Source of the DNA: an uncultured Arthrobacter sp. | Lineage (GTDB): Bacteria > Actinomycetota > Actinomycetes > Actinomycetales > Micrococcaceae | Direction: 5' to 3' | Assembly (NCBI RefSeq): GCF_947493765.1 | Contig: NZ_CANLSZ010000007.1 | Location: forward strand, 62,001-126,000 | Length of the DNA stretch: 64,000 bases | Shown here: piece by piece, positions 33,095-41,499 of the stretch | Numbering within the stretch: the first letter of the stretch is position 1 | Layout: each line of letters starts with the position of its first letter | Notes under the pieces: model-generated | Told to the model about the DNA's origin: nothing | Seen by the model: the letters and a program-made list of their open reading frames with translations, nothing else | The model's database searches: none | Made by a program: the position numbers and the translations under genes

Positions 33095-34044
33095 GCTAGC
33101 GCGTCGGGCCAGCTCGCCACAGCCAATCCGGCGCGCGTCCCGCCGCGGGAGACGAAGGACGACGACGCCCGACCGGTGAGCTCCACGATCCGGTGCGAGG
33201 CGAGCATGTACGTCTCCAGATCGATCCCGGTCGCGATGCCGAGCCCGTCACACAGGTGCACCAGGTCCTCGAGAGCCGCATTGCCGAGCACCGAGGGATC
33301 TCCGGGAAACCACAGGTCCCCGCCGAGCCCCGCGAAGGAGCCCTCGAGCCAGGTGGCGCCGGCCAGCATCGCCGCCAGTGCATTGGCGGGTGCGAAGCCG
33401 TTGCGATTGTGCAGATGGACGCCGACGTCGAGCCCCGGGTACAGGCTCCGCACCTCGGCGATGCCGTCGAAGATCTCCCCGGGCTCCTCCTCACCCGAGG
33501 TCGCGGCCAGATACACGCCCGCGGCACCGGCGTCGACCGCTGCCTGCACCACTCGCAGGCGCTCCTCCCGGGTGACCGGGCCCCGCGCGGGAGCGAAGAA
33601 CGCGCACGCGACGGCGACGACGAGCCGCGTGCCGGTGTCGGCGGCGAGCACCCCGATGCGCGCGACATCGGCGAGGATCTCGTCGGTGCCCAGGCGCTGG
33701 TTCTTCAGGCTCACGGCCTCGTCCGCGGAGGCGACTACCACGAGTTCGTCGAGGCCGCAGTCCACCGCCCGTTCGGCGCCGCGGTAGTTCGGAGCGAGCC
33801 CCCGGTATCGCACCCCGGGGACGCGGGGCACGGCGGCCATGAGCTCTGCGGCGTCGGCGAGCTGGGGGAGCACCTTCGGGTGGGCGAAGCTCACGGCCTC
33901 GATCTCCCGCAGACCGGCATCGATGAGCAGGTGCACCAGCTCGAGCTTGGCCGCGGTGGGCACCATCGCCGGGACGGACTGCAGGCCGTCGCGGAGCCCC
34001 ACCTCCACGAGGCGGATGGTCGAGGGAAGCCCGGGGATGCTCAT
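33091..34044 (-). CDS. Hydroxymethylglutaryl-CoA lyase-like protein with altered active site
   Basis: A 317-residue TIM barrel of the HMG-CoA lyase family. GLRDGLQ (16-22) and the metal pair His210/His212 in VHLHNRNG are present. The mobile loop that in true HMG-CoA lyase reads GLGGCPYA with its catalytic cysteine is GLGGDLWFPG here (Asp243), so classical HMG-CoA lyase activity is doubtful. An aldol-type cleavage of another branched acyl-CoA made by the CoA transferase is more likely. ATG 34044 overlaps the transferase stop (ATGA). Confidence 0.85.
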   Translation of the reverse strand: MSIPGLPSTIRLVEVGLRDGLQSVPAMVPTAAKLELVHLLIDAGLREIEAVSFAHPKVLPQLADAAELMAAVPRVPGVRYRGLAPNYRGAERAVDCGLDELVVVASADEAVSLKNQRLGTDEILADVARIGVLAADTGTRLVVAVACAFFAPARGPVTREERLRVVQAAVDAGAAGVYLAATSGEEEPGEIFDGIAEVRSLYPGLDVGVHLHNRNGFAPANALAAMLAGATWLEGSFAGLGGDLWFPGDPSVLGNAALEDLVHLCDGLGIATGIDLETYMLASHRIVELTGRASSSFVSRGGTRAGLAVASWPDALA

Positions 34045-35252
34045 GCCAGTTTGCGTTCGCGCAGGGAGGCGAGCCTGGCGTCGTCGACCCCGATCTCCGC
34101 GAGGACGGCCTGCGTGTGCTCGCCGAGGGCGGGGCCGGGCCAGCGGATGCTGCCGGTGGTGCGGCTGAGCTTCGGGAAGACATTCTGCTGGGCCACGGGC
34201 CCGAGGACGGGGTGGTCCACCTCGGTGATGGACTCGCGGGCCAGGTACTGGGGGTCGGTGAGCATGTCCTCGGGGCGGAAGATCTTGCCCGCGGGGACGC
34301 CGTGCTCGCCGAGCGTGGCCTCGAGGGCCTCGGCACCCTGCGTGGAGGTGTACTCGCCGATCAGTGCATCGAGTTCGGCCTGGCGTTCGCCACGCGCACC
34401 GTGGGTGGCGTAGCGGGGATCGGTGGCCAGCTCGGGTCGGCCGATCGCCGTGGCGAGGCGGGCGAACACGGTGTCCTGGTTCGCCGCGATGAGCATCCAC
34501 GTGCCGTCGGCCGTCGGGTACACATTGCTCGGTGCCACATTGGGCAGGATGGCGCCGGTCCGCTCGCGCTGGTAGCCCGAGACCTGCCACTCCGGGACGA
34601 GCGACTCCATGACGCCGAGCACCGCCTCGTAGATAGCGGAGTCCACCATCTGGCCCCGGCCGCTGACCTCGCGCTCGCGGACGGCGGCGAGCGCGCCGAT
34701 GGTGGCGAACAGGGCTGCCAGCGTGTCACCGATGGAGATGCCGACGCGGGAGGGCGGCGTGGACGGATCGCCCACCACGTAGCGCAGTCCGCCCATCGCT
34801 TCGCCGATCGCCCCGTACCCGGCGCGCTGGGAGTAGGGGCCGTCCTGGCCGAAGCCGGAGACGCGGACCATGATCAGCCCGGGGTTCAGCTCGGCCAGGG
34901 CGGGGTAGCCCAGGCCCCAGCGTTCCATGGTGCCGGGCCGGAAGTTCTCGATCACGATGTCCGCGCCGGCGATCAGCGTGCGGGCCAGTTCCTGGCACTC
35001 GGGGTCGCGGAGATTCAGGGTGACGGAGCGTTTGTTACGCCCTACCACGGACCACCACAGCGACTGGCCCTGCGGGAGCTGCCGGCCCCACTGGCGCAGC
35101 GGGTCGCCCGTGGCCGGGTCCTCGATCTTGACGACGTCGGCGCCGAGATCGCCGAGCATCTGTCCGCAGAACGGGCCGGCCAGGAGCTGGCCCAGCTCCA
35201 CGACGCGGAGACCGGCGAGGGGGCCCGTGGCGGGGGTATCACTGGCTGTCAT
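34041..35252 (-). CDS. CaiB/BaiF-type (type III) CoA-transferase
   Basis: A 403-residue type III CoA transferase. LRVVELGQLLAGPFCGQMLGDLGADVVKIE is the family opening, followed by NKRSVTLNL and FRPGTMERWGLGY. The usual catalytic Asp position in the GPYSQRAGYG segment is Gly, with EAMGG next to it; a subset of the family looks like this. GGAGG lies eight bases before ATG 35252. It is the first gene of an operon with an HMG-CoA-lyase-like enzyme and a GntR regulator, and would activate a carboxylic acid to its CoA ester for cleavage. Confidence 0.88.
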   Translation of the reverse strand: MTASDTPATGPLAGLRVVELGQLLAGPFCGQMLGDLGADVVKIEDPATGDPLRQWGRQLPQGQSLWWSVVGRNKRSVTLNLRDPECQELARTLIAGADIVIENFRPGTMERWGLGYPALAELNPGLIMVRVSGFGQDGPYSQRAGYGAIGEAMGGLRYVVGDPSTPPSRVGISIGDTLAALFATIGALAAVREREVSGRGQMVDSAIYEAVLGVMESLVPEWQVSGYQRERTGAILPNVAPSNVYPTADGTWMLIAANQDTVFARLATAIGRPELATDPRYATHGARGERQAELDALIGEYTSTQGAEALEATLGEHGVPAGKIFRPEDMLTDPQYLARESITEVDHPVLGPVAQQNVFPKLSRTTGSIRWPGPALGEHTQAVLAEIGVDDARLASLRERKLA

Positions 35253-35568
35253 CGGCGGGCCTCCAGGGCGGGACGGGGGATGTCGCCGGTAGCGGCACCC
35301 TGAACGTATACAACGTCGCACCTCGAAGCGTTCTCGGTCAAGAAGAATGCGGGAAAACGTGTGAAGTTGTATGCAATCTCTTGACGTCGGGACTGCCCCA
35401 CCCCTACGCTGGCTCGCAGTGGAGCGGTGACGTCGGTCACACAGTTGGAGCTCTCCCCCTAGGGTTCCGGCGGACCGGCGTCACCGCCCCACCGGTTCCC
35501 GGCCCCGCCCCTTCCGGGCGCGGCCGGGAGCTTCCACGCTCACGAGGCATCACACAAGAGGAGACCTG
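35253..35568. promoter_or_regulatory. Divergent control region of the CoA-transferase and hydantoinase operons
   Basis: The region holds a good plus-strand promoter (TTGACG 35382-35387, 18 bases, TACGCT 35406-35411) for the hydantoinase operon, and two TTGTAT(A/G)C motifs: 35304-35313 read on the minus strand (TTGTATACGT) and 35368-35377 on the plus strand (TTGTATGCAA). These look like FCD-GntR half-sites and the second sits directly before the -35 box. The rest (35420-35568) is a GC-rich leader of about 150 bases. Confidence 0.6.
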
Positions 35569-37662
35569 ATGGCGTTTCGGCTCGGCGTAGACGTGGGCGG
35601 TACGTTCACGGACATCCTCCTGATCAACGAGGATTCCGGGGAGACCCACCGCTTCAAGACGGCGTCCACGCCCGAGGACCAGTCGATCGGCGTGCTGCAC
35701 GGGATCGAGCAGGTGTGCCGGGCGGCCGGTGTCCCGACGTCGGAGGTGACCGAGGTGCTGCACGGCACCACCGCCGCCACCAATGCGATCCTCGAGCACA
35801 AGGGTGCCCGCGTGGGTCTGGTGACCACGAAGGGCTTCCGGCAGGTGCTGCAGATAGCCCGCTCCTTCGTGCCCGGTGGCCTGGCCGGGTGGATCATCTG
35901 GCCCAAGCCTGAGCCGCTCGCGGACCTCGAGGACACCGTGGAGGTGGCCGAACGCGTGACCACCGGCGGTGAGGTTCGTATTGCCCTCGACGACGACGAC
36001 GTCCGCACCCAGCTCCGCCGCCTGAGGAAGCGCGGCATCGAGGCCCTGAGCATCAGCCTCATCAATTCCTTCGCCTACGGCGCCCACGAGGCACGCGTCG
36101 CGGAGCTGGCTGCCGAGGAGCTGCCCGGCGTCCCCGTCTCCGTGTCCTCCGTGGTGCTGCCCGAGCTCCGCGAGTACGAGCGCACCATCACCACCGTGGC
36201 CAACGCCTATGTGCAGGGCCAGGTCTCGCGCTACGTGGGCAATCTGGAGGAGAAACTCACGGCGGCCGGAATCGACGGCGCCCTGTCCATCCTCCGCAGC
36301 GACGGCGGGCTCGTCTCGGGCAAGGTCGCCGCGGACAACCCGGTGTCGCTGCTGCTCTCCGGCCCGGCCGGTGGCGTGACCGGTGCGGTCTGGGCCGCCG
36401 AGCAGGCGGGATTCAAGGACCTGCTCACTTTCGACATGGGCGGCACCTCCACGGATGTGGCGCTGGTCCAGGACCTCACCCCGCGCATCGGCCGTGAGAC
36501 CTCGGTGGGCGATCTCACGGTCCGCGCCACCTCCGTGGACGTCCGCACGGTCGGTGCCGGCGGTGGCTCCGTCGCGCACGTCCCGCAGCTGACAGGAGCG
36601 CTCCGTGTGGGGCCGCAGTCCGCCGGCGCGGCACCCGGTCCGGCGTCGTACGGGAAGGGCGGCACCGAGCCCACGGTCACGGACGCGAACGTGGTGCTCG
36701 GGTATCTGCCCGCGCAGCTCGCGGGCGGCGAGATAGCGCTCGACGTCGACGCCGCGGCGACCGCCGTCGCCACGATCGCCGACGCCCTGGGCCTGGGTGG
36801 CGCCGAGAACGCGGCCGAGGGCATCATCGACATCGTCAACGAGAACATCTACGGCGCGCTGAAGCTCGTCTCCACCCAGCAGGGCTTCGATCCGCGGGAC
36901 TTCGCGCTGGTGGCCTTCGGCGGCGCCGGGCCCCTGCACGCCAATGCGCTGGGCAAGCTCACCGGCGCCTGGCCGGTGATCATCCCGCCGTCGCCCGGGG
37001 TGCTCTGCGCCTACGGGGACGCGACCACGAGCCTGCGCGACGAATCGGCCCGGACCCTCGTGAAGCGTTTCAGCGAGCTGGGCGACGCCGAGGTGCGTAC
37101 CGTCCTGGAGGAACTGGCCGCCACCGCGCGCGAATCGCTGCTGGCCGCCGGTCTGCGCGAGGACGAGCTGACGGTCACCTACTCGGCGGATCTGCGGTAC
37201 CACGGGCAGGGCTTCGAGATCCCCATCGGGGTGGACCTGGCGACCTTCACGGACGACGGCGGCCTGGCGGCCCTGCGCTCCAGCTTCGATGCCGAGCACG
37301 AGCGGCTGTTCGCGTTCCTGCTGGACAACGAGCACGAGCTCGTCACCGCCCGCGCCACGGTCAGCGGCCCCCGGCCCGAGGTCGCGGCGATCACCCTGGA
37401 GAGCGGCAGCGCCGATCCGCGGGCGGCGCTGCGCACAACCGACAGCATCTTCGTGGCCGGGGAGCGGGTGGAGGCGTCCATCTACGACCGTGAGCTGCTG
37501 CTCGCAGGGAATGTGGTCACCGGACCCGCCGTCATCGCGGAGATGGACTCCACCACGCTGGTGCTCCCGGGCCACACCGCCACCGTGCACCAGCACGGGA
37601 GCCTGCTCATCCGGCCCCTCGACGAGACCACCACCACCTCGTCCACCACCAGTGAGGACTGA
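35569..37662 (+). CDS. hyuA: Hydantoinase A / 5-oxoprolinase-like ATPase subunit
   Basis: A 697-residue protein of the hydantoinase/oxoprolinase superfamily. The N-terminus RLGVDVGGTFTDILL is the phosphate loop of the actin-like ATPase fold; FDMGGTSTDVAL is the second one, and GYLPAQLAGGEIALD plus ALVAFGGAGPLHANAL are family blocks. It opens cyclic amides (N-methylhydantoin, 5-oxoproline, caprolactam) with ATP hydrolysis, with HyuB as partner. GAGGAG precedes ATG 35569. Three bases separate it from hyuB. Confidence 0.92.
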   Translation: MAFRLGVDVGGTFTDILLINEDSGETHRFKTASTPEDQSIGVLHGIEQVCRAAGVPTSEVTEVLHGTTAATNAILEHKGARVGLVTTKGFRQVLQIARSFVPGGLAGWIIWPKPEPLADLEDTVEVAERVTTGGEVRIALDDDDVRTQLRRLRKRGIEALSISLINSFAYGAHEARVAELAAEELPGVPVSVSSVVLPELREYERTITTVANAYVQGQVSRYVGNLEEKLTAAGIDGALSILRSDGGLVSGKVAADNPVSLLLSGPAGGVTGAVWAAEQAGFKDLLTFDMGGTSTDVALVQDLTPRIGRETSVGDLTVRATSVDVRTVGAGGGSVAHVPQLTGALRVGPQSAGAAPGPASYGKGGTEPTVTDANVVLGYLPAQLAGGEIALDVDAAATAVATIADALGLGGAENAAEGIIDIVNENIYGALKLVSTQQGFDPRDFALVAFGGAGPLHANALGKLTGAWPVIIPPSPGVLCAYGDATTSLRDESARTLVKRFSELGDAEVRTVLEELAATARESLLAAGLREDELTVTYSADLRYHGQGFEIPIGVDLATFTDDGGLAALRSSFDAEHERLFAFLLDNEHELVTARATVSGPRPEVAAITLESGSADPRAALRTTDSIFVAGERVEASIYDRELLLAGNVVTGPAVIAEMDSTTLVLPGHTATVHQHGSLLIRPLDETTTTSSTTSED

Positions 37663-37665
37663 TCC

Positions 37666-39540
37666 ATGGCACAGCTGATCGAAACCGCCACCTCCGAGCT
37701 CACCGCCGTGGACGTGGACGTGGTGACCCTCGACCTGATCGAGAACGCCCTGCGCAGCGCACGCTACGAGATGGACGAGACACTCTTCCGCACGGCGCTG
37801 TCGCCGGGCATCCGGGAACAGCACGACGAGTTCCCGCTGATCGCCGATCCCGAGGGGAAGATGATCGTGGGCCAGTTCGGGCTCTCCATCCCGGACTTCC
37901 TGGCCAACTTCGACGGGACCATCGAGGAGGGCGATGTCCTGATGACCTCGGACCCGTACTCCTGCGGTGCGGCGATCAGCCATGCGAACGACTGGCTGGT
38001 GGTGATGCCCATCTTCTTCGACGGGCGGATCGTCGGCTGGGCGTCCCAGTTCGGGCACATGACCGACGTCGGCGGCAAGACCCCTGCGTCCATGCCCACG
38101 GACGCGCGGACCATCTTCGAGGAGGGCGTGATCATCCCGCCCTTCAAGCTGTACCGGAAGGGCGAGCGCGACGACACGTCGCTGGGGATCATCCTCAACC
38201 AGGTGCGCAAGCCCGACTGGAACCGGGCGGATCTCAACGGGATCGTGGCCGCCTGCCGCACGGCGTCGCGCCGCGTGCAGGAGATGTGCGCACGCTTCGG
38301 GGTGGACACCTACACCTCCGCGCTGAACGCCCTGCTGGACCGCAACTACCGGGCCATGAAGGCGCTGCTGGCCATGGTGTTCGAGGAGGGCAAGCCGCTC
38401 TCCTTCACCGACTACATCGACGACGACGGCCGCGGCTACGGACCGTACGAGCTGACCATGACGCTCACGCGCACGGGCGACAAGGTACTGATCGACCTCA
38501 CGGGCAGCAGCCCGCAGGCGCAGGGACCCATCAACTACTACATCAACGAGAATCTGATCCGGATGTTCTTCGGCATCTACATGATCACCGTCGCCGATCC
38601 GCAGATCCTCTGGAATGACGGCTTCTACCCGCTGGTGGACGTGGAGATCCCGGAGAACTCCTTCTGGAAGCCGGCGTACCCGGCGGCGCTCAACGGGCGC
38701 AACCATGGTATCGGCCGGTTGTTCGATCTCTTCGGCGGGCTCCTCGGCCAGGCCAACCCGGACCTGCTGAACGCGGCCGGCTTCTCCTCCTCCCCGCACT
38801 TCATGTACTCGGGGAACTACAGCGCCGGCGAGCGGAAGGGCGAGTGGTTCCAGCTCTACTCGATCGGCTTCGGCGGTATCCCGGGCCGGCCGGTGGGCGA
38901 CGGGCCAGACGGCCACTCGCTGTGGCCCTCGTTCGTCAACATCCCGTGCGAGTACCTGGAGAGCTACTATCCGCTGATCATCGACTGCTGGGAGACCATC
39001 CCGGACACCGGCGGCGCGGGCCTGCACCGCGGCGGTAACGGCGTGGACGTGGCGTACCGCTTCCTGGAGGCCGGGACCATCGCCATCCACGACGACCGCT
39101 GGCTCACCTACCCGTGGGGTGTGAAGGGCGGCGAGCCGGGGGCGCGCGGCACCAAGTGGATCGACCGCGCTGACGGTAGCCGGGAGGTACTGCCGTCCAA
39201 GGTGCACGACGTCGCCGTCGGCAAGGACGACGTCCTCCACTTCGTGACGTGGGGCGGTGGCGGCTGGGGTGACCCGCTGGCCCGTGACCCGGAGCTGGTG
39301 TGCAAGGAGGTGCGGCGCGGCCTGGTCACGCAGGCCGGCGCACGGGCCTACGGGGTGGTGTGCGACGACGACGGCGACCTCGACGCTGCTGCCACCTCCG
39401 CATTGCGTGATGCGCTGCGTGAGGGTCGGGAGGAGCCGCTGCCGCTGTTCAACCGCGGCGATTCCATGGAGAACCTGCTGGCCAACAGCCTCACCGAGAC
39501 CGGACTCCCGGCGCCGACGCCTCCGCTGGCGGTGCTGTGA
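37666..39540 (+). CDS. hyuB: Hydantoinase B / oxoprolinase-family catalytic subunit
   Basis: A 624-residue protein. DLIENALRSARYEMDETLFRTALSP and ISHANDWLVVMPIFFDGRIVGWASQFGHM are the conserved HyuB opening and its metal-binding histidine region. GGAGLHRGGNGVDVAYRF and VTWGGGGWGDPLARDP close the family core. It forms the ring-opening enzyme with HyuA. The stop overlaps the next GTG as GTGA. Given the amidase that follows, N-methylhydantoin is an attractive substrate, but caprolactam- or succinimide-like rings cannot be excluded. Confidence 0.92.
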   Translation: MAQLIETATSELTAVDVDVVTLDLIENALRSARYEMDETLFRTALSPGIREQHDEFPLIADPEGKMIVGQFGLSIPDFLANFDGTIEEGDVLMTSDPYSCGAAISHANDWLVVMPIFFDGRIVGWASQFGHMTDVGGKTPASMPTDARTIFEEGVIIPPFKLYRKGERDDTSLGIILNQVRKPDWNRADLNGIVAACRTASRRVQEMCARFGVDTYTSALNALLDRNYRAMKALLAMVFEEGKPLSFTDYIDDDGRGYGPYELTMTLTRTGDKVLIDLTGSSPQAQGPINYYINENLIRMFFGIYMITVADPQILWNDGFYPLVDVEIPENSFWKPAYPAALNGRNHGIGRLFDLFGGLLGQANPDLLNAAGFSSSPHFMYSGNYSAGERKGEWFQLYSIGFGGIPGRPVGDGPDGHSLWPSFVNIPCEYLESYYPLIIDCWETIPDTGGAGLHRGGNGVDVAYRFLEAGTIAIHDDRWLTYPWGVKGGEPGARGTKWIDRADGSREVLPSKVHDVAVGKDDVLHFVTWGGGGWGDPLARDPELVCKEVRRGLVTQAGARAYGVVCDDDGDLDAAATSALRDALREGREEPLPLFNRGDSMENLLANSLTETGLPAPTPPLAVL

Positions 39541-40229
39541 CGGCTGCACCCGGCTCCTCGTCTCAGTCCTCGTCGCCCGGATCCGTTCCGGCGGTCACTC
39601 CGCCGGTTGGTTCTCCCTCGTCGGGGTCCTTCTCGACAGGGTTCGACGGCGCACTGACACCGGGTCGGCGTCGGGCGGTGATCGCCGTCGACCTGATGCG
39701 GGCGTACTTCGACGAGGAGAGTCCGCTGTGCCTGCCGTCGTCGGACTGCCTGGCAGGAGCCGCCGCCGTCCTCGCCTCGGCCCGTGCGGCCGGGTACCCG
39801 GTGTTCCACACGGTGGTCAGGTTCGACGACGCCGAGCACGGTGGCGTCTTCCTGCGGAAGGTCCCGGCGCTGCGCCTCTTGATCAGTCCCTCACCGGGGG
39901 AGACCCCGCCGCTGGGGGAGTTGATGCCCCAGGTCGCCCCGATTGCGGGGGAGACCGTGGTGGTGAAGCAGTCGGCCAGCGCGTTCTTCGGCACCGATCT
40001 GGCCGACCAGCTGCGCGCGGCGGAGGTGGACACGGTGATCATCGTCGGAGTGAGCACCAGCGGGTGCGTGCGGGCGACCGCGGTGGATGCCGTGCAGCAC
40101 AATTTCGTGCCGCTCGTGGTGCGCGAGGCCGTCGGGGATCGCGACGACGCCGTACAGCGGTCGGCGCTGTACGACCTGCAGGCGAAGTACGCCGAGGTCG
40201 TGGGGCTGGACGTGATCCTGGGCGGCTAG
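39537..40229 (+). CDS. Isochorismatase-family amidase, N-carbamoylsarcosine amidohydrolase-like
   Basis: A 230-residue cysteine hydrolase. VIAVDLMRAYF supplies the catalytic Asp, VVKQSASAFFGTDL the Lys, and VGVSTSGCVRATAVDAVQ the Cys, in the isochorismatase triad. The blocks GGVFLRKVPAL, STSGCVRA, VVREAVGDR and AKYAEVVGL resemble the Arthrobacter N-carbamoylsarcosine amidase closely. A 45-residue Ser/Pro-rich leader precedes the fold. Coupled to hyuB (GTGA), it probably hydrolyses the N-carbamoyl product to an amino acid, CO2 and ammonia. The last codons lie inside the intergenic repeat copy B. Confidence 0.88.
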   Translation: MTAAPGSSSQSSSPGSVPAVTPPVGSPSSGSFSTGFDGALTPGRRRAVIAVDLMRAYFDEESPLCLPSSDCLAGAAAVLASARAAGYPVFHTVVRFDDAEHGGVFLRKVPALRLLISPSPGETPPLGELMPQVAPIAGETVVVKQSASAFFGTDLADQLRAAEVDTVIIVGVSTSGCVRATAVDAVQHNFVPLVVREAVGDRDDAVQRSALYDLQAKYAEVVGLDVILGG

Positions 40230-40350
40230 GGCTGGGGTCGAGGTGGGCGGTTGGCGCGTTCAGATCCGGGGTTTTTGCCTATCGGATCCTGCCGTAGGCC
40301 GGCGTGTCGTGCCGCGACACGGTGCCGTGGCGCTCGAAGTCCCCGGACAG
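40218..40350 (+). repeat. Dispersed intergenic repeat, copy B
   Basis: The block aligns with 53880-54012 in full: the first 55 bases are identical, and the rest differs at scattered positions. It carries the hairpin CGTGTCG-TGCCG-CGACACG (40303-40321). The repeat begins inside the preceding gene: CTG GGC GGC TAG, the final codons and stop, are part of it. Confidence 0.88.
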
Positions 40351-40626
40351 GCACCGACACGGGGCGCTCACAGGTCCGGAGCCGGCGTCGAGACAACGCC
40401 GCCGCGCAGAAGCAGCCGATGACGTGCGGCTCGGGAGCCGTCACTCCCTGTGCTGCATGACAAACAGGGAATGACCAGTCCCCACGGTGGGAGTTGCACA
40501 CCCCGAATCACCCACTCCGAGTAACGTAGGATTGTAGACAGTCCCCGTCCGGTCCGTCGGCGGGAGGCGAACCTGATTGCGCGCCCGGGGGGTCGCGACC
40601 GAACCCCGAGTGGAAGGTGGTCACCC
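40230..40626. other. Intergenic region before the ectoine-like module, no gene
   Basis: The first 120 bases are the repeat copy B. The next stretch (40351-40520) is unique and without a gene. A palindromic operator for the downstream GntR gene is at 40529-40544. A -10-like TAGGAT (40527-40532) overlaps it; I found no good -35 box. Confidence 0.7.
40529..40544. promoter_or_regulatory. GntR operator candidate 1 (autoregulation)
   Basis: GGATTGT-AG-ACAGTCC, 7-base arms with one mismatch, centre AG, 83 bases before the GntR ATG. It matches the ATTGT-N2-ACAAT pattern of the other two sites at 45193-45210 and 46274-46285. Confidence 0.6.
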
Positions 40627-41439
40627 ATGCAGAGATTCGAGCCCGTCGTCCGCGAATCCACGCCCTCGATCATCGCCGGCAAATTGCGCACCGCGATCGG
40701 TCTGGGCCACATTCCTCCGGGGGCCCAACTCGGCGAGGCCGAGCTTGCCAAGGAGCTCGGCGTGAGCCGGGGTCCGCTCCGCGAGGCCATGCAGCGGCTG
40801 ACCCAGGAGGGCCTGCTCATCAGCATCCGCAACCGTGGGCTGTTCGTCATCACCATGACGGACGACGAAGTCCGGGACATGTACGTAGCGCGAACCGCCG
40901 TCGAACGGGCTGCCGCCGAGCTCATCCTGCAGAAGGGTGCCGAAGACGTCGCGGCCCAGCTGGTGAACCTGGTGAAAGCCATGAAGAAGGCAGCTGACCG
41001 GAACGACCTGGATGCCATGTCCGAGGCCGACATGGCCTATCACGCCACCCTCGTCGCGGCGGCGGGTAGTAGCCGGCTGACGCGGATGCACCAGACCCTG
41101 CTGACGGAGACGCGCATGTGCCTGACGGCCCTCGAGAAGAGATACCCGGACCCCCACACCCGGGTGGCTGAGCACCAGGCCATCGCCGAAGCACTGGGTG
41201 CAGGCAACGCCGACCTGGTGGGCAAGCTGCTCATCAGCCACATGGACGACGCCCTGCAGCGGCTCACCGGCACTGAGAACACCGGCAAGGAAAGCGCCGG
41301 CACTGAGAACACCGGAACTGAGAACACCGGAACTGAGATCACCGGCGCTGAGAACACCGGAACTGAGAACACCGGCGCTGAGAAGCCTGGCGACGAGATC
41401 AGCGGCACTGACAGCGACAGGCAGCCGGCGACCGCCTAG
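40627..41439 (+). CDS. GntR/FadR-type regulator with pentapeptide-repeat tail
   Basis: A 270-residue regulator. The DNA-binding part is LGEAELAKELGVSRGPLREAMQRL with ISIRNRGLFV as the wing; the FCD domain follows (ARTAVERAAAEL, HTRVAEHQAIAEAL) with its ligand histidines. The last 55 residues are pentapeptide repeats based on GTENT, encoded by a 15-bp repeat at 41269-41403. The tail is unlikely to fold and probably does not bind ligand. GGAAGGTGG precedes ATG 40627. It probably represses the ectoine-hydrolase and aminotransferase operons through the palindromes found at their promoters. Confidence 0.88.
   Translation: MQRFEPVVRESTPSIIAGKLRTAIGLGHIPPGAQLGEAELAKELGVSRGPLREAMQRLTQEGLLISIRNRGLFVITMTDDEVRDMYVARTAVERAAAELILQKGAEDVAAQLVNLVKAMKKAADRNDLDAMSEADMAYHATLVAAAGSSRLTRMHQTLLTETRMCLTALEKRYPDPHTRVAEHQAIAEALGAGNADLVGKLLISHMDDALQRLTGTENTGKESAGTENTGTENTGTEITGAENTGTENTGAEKPGDEISGTDSDRQPATA
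41269..41403 (+). repeat. 15-bp in-frame coding repeat (pentapeptides GTENT)
   Basis: Nine 15-base units within the GntR gene encode GTENT, GKESA, GTENT, GTENT, GTEIT, GAENT, GTENT, GAEKP and GDEIS; a degenerate tenth (GTDSD) follows. The unit GGAACTGAGAACACC resembles half-units of the intergenic tandem array near 26.9 kb (GAACACC). Confidence 0.85.
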
Positions 41440-41499
41440 CCCCGGACTCGCCGGCTGCAGCTGGTGCCGAATCGGCTATCGGGCCGGCGCGTCCTCACC

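Noticed and set aside
35437-39549. A 1370-codon open frame on the minus strand
   Set aside because: It is antisense to hyuA and hyuB. Its composition is the low-complexity shadow typical of high-GC genes and it has no recognisable domain.
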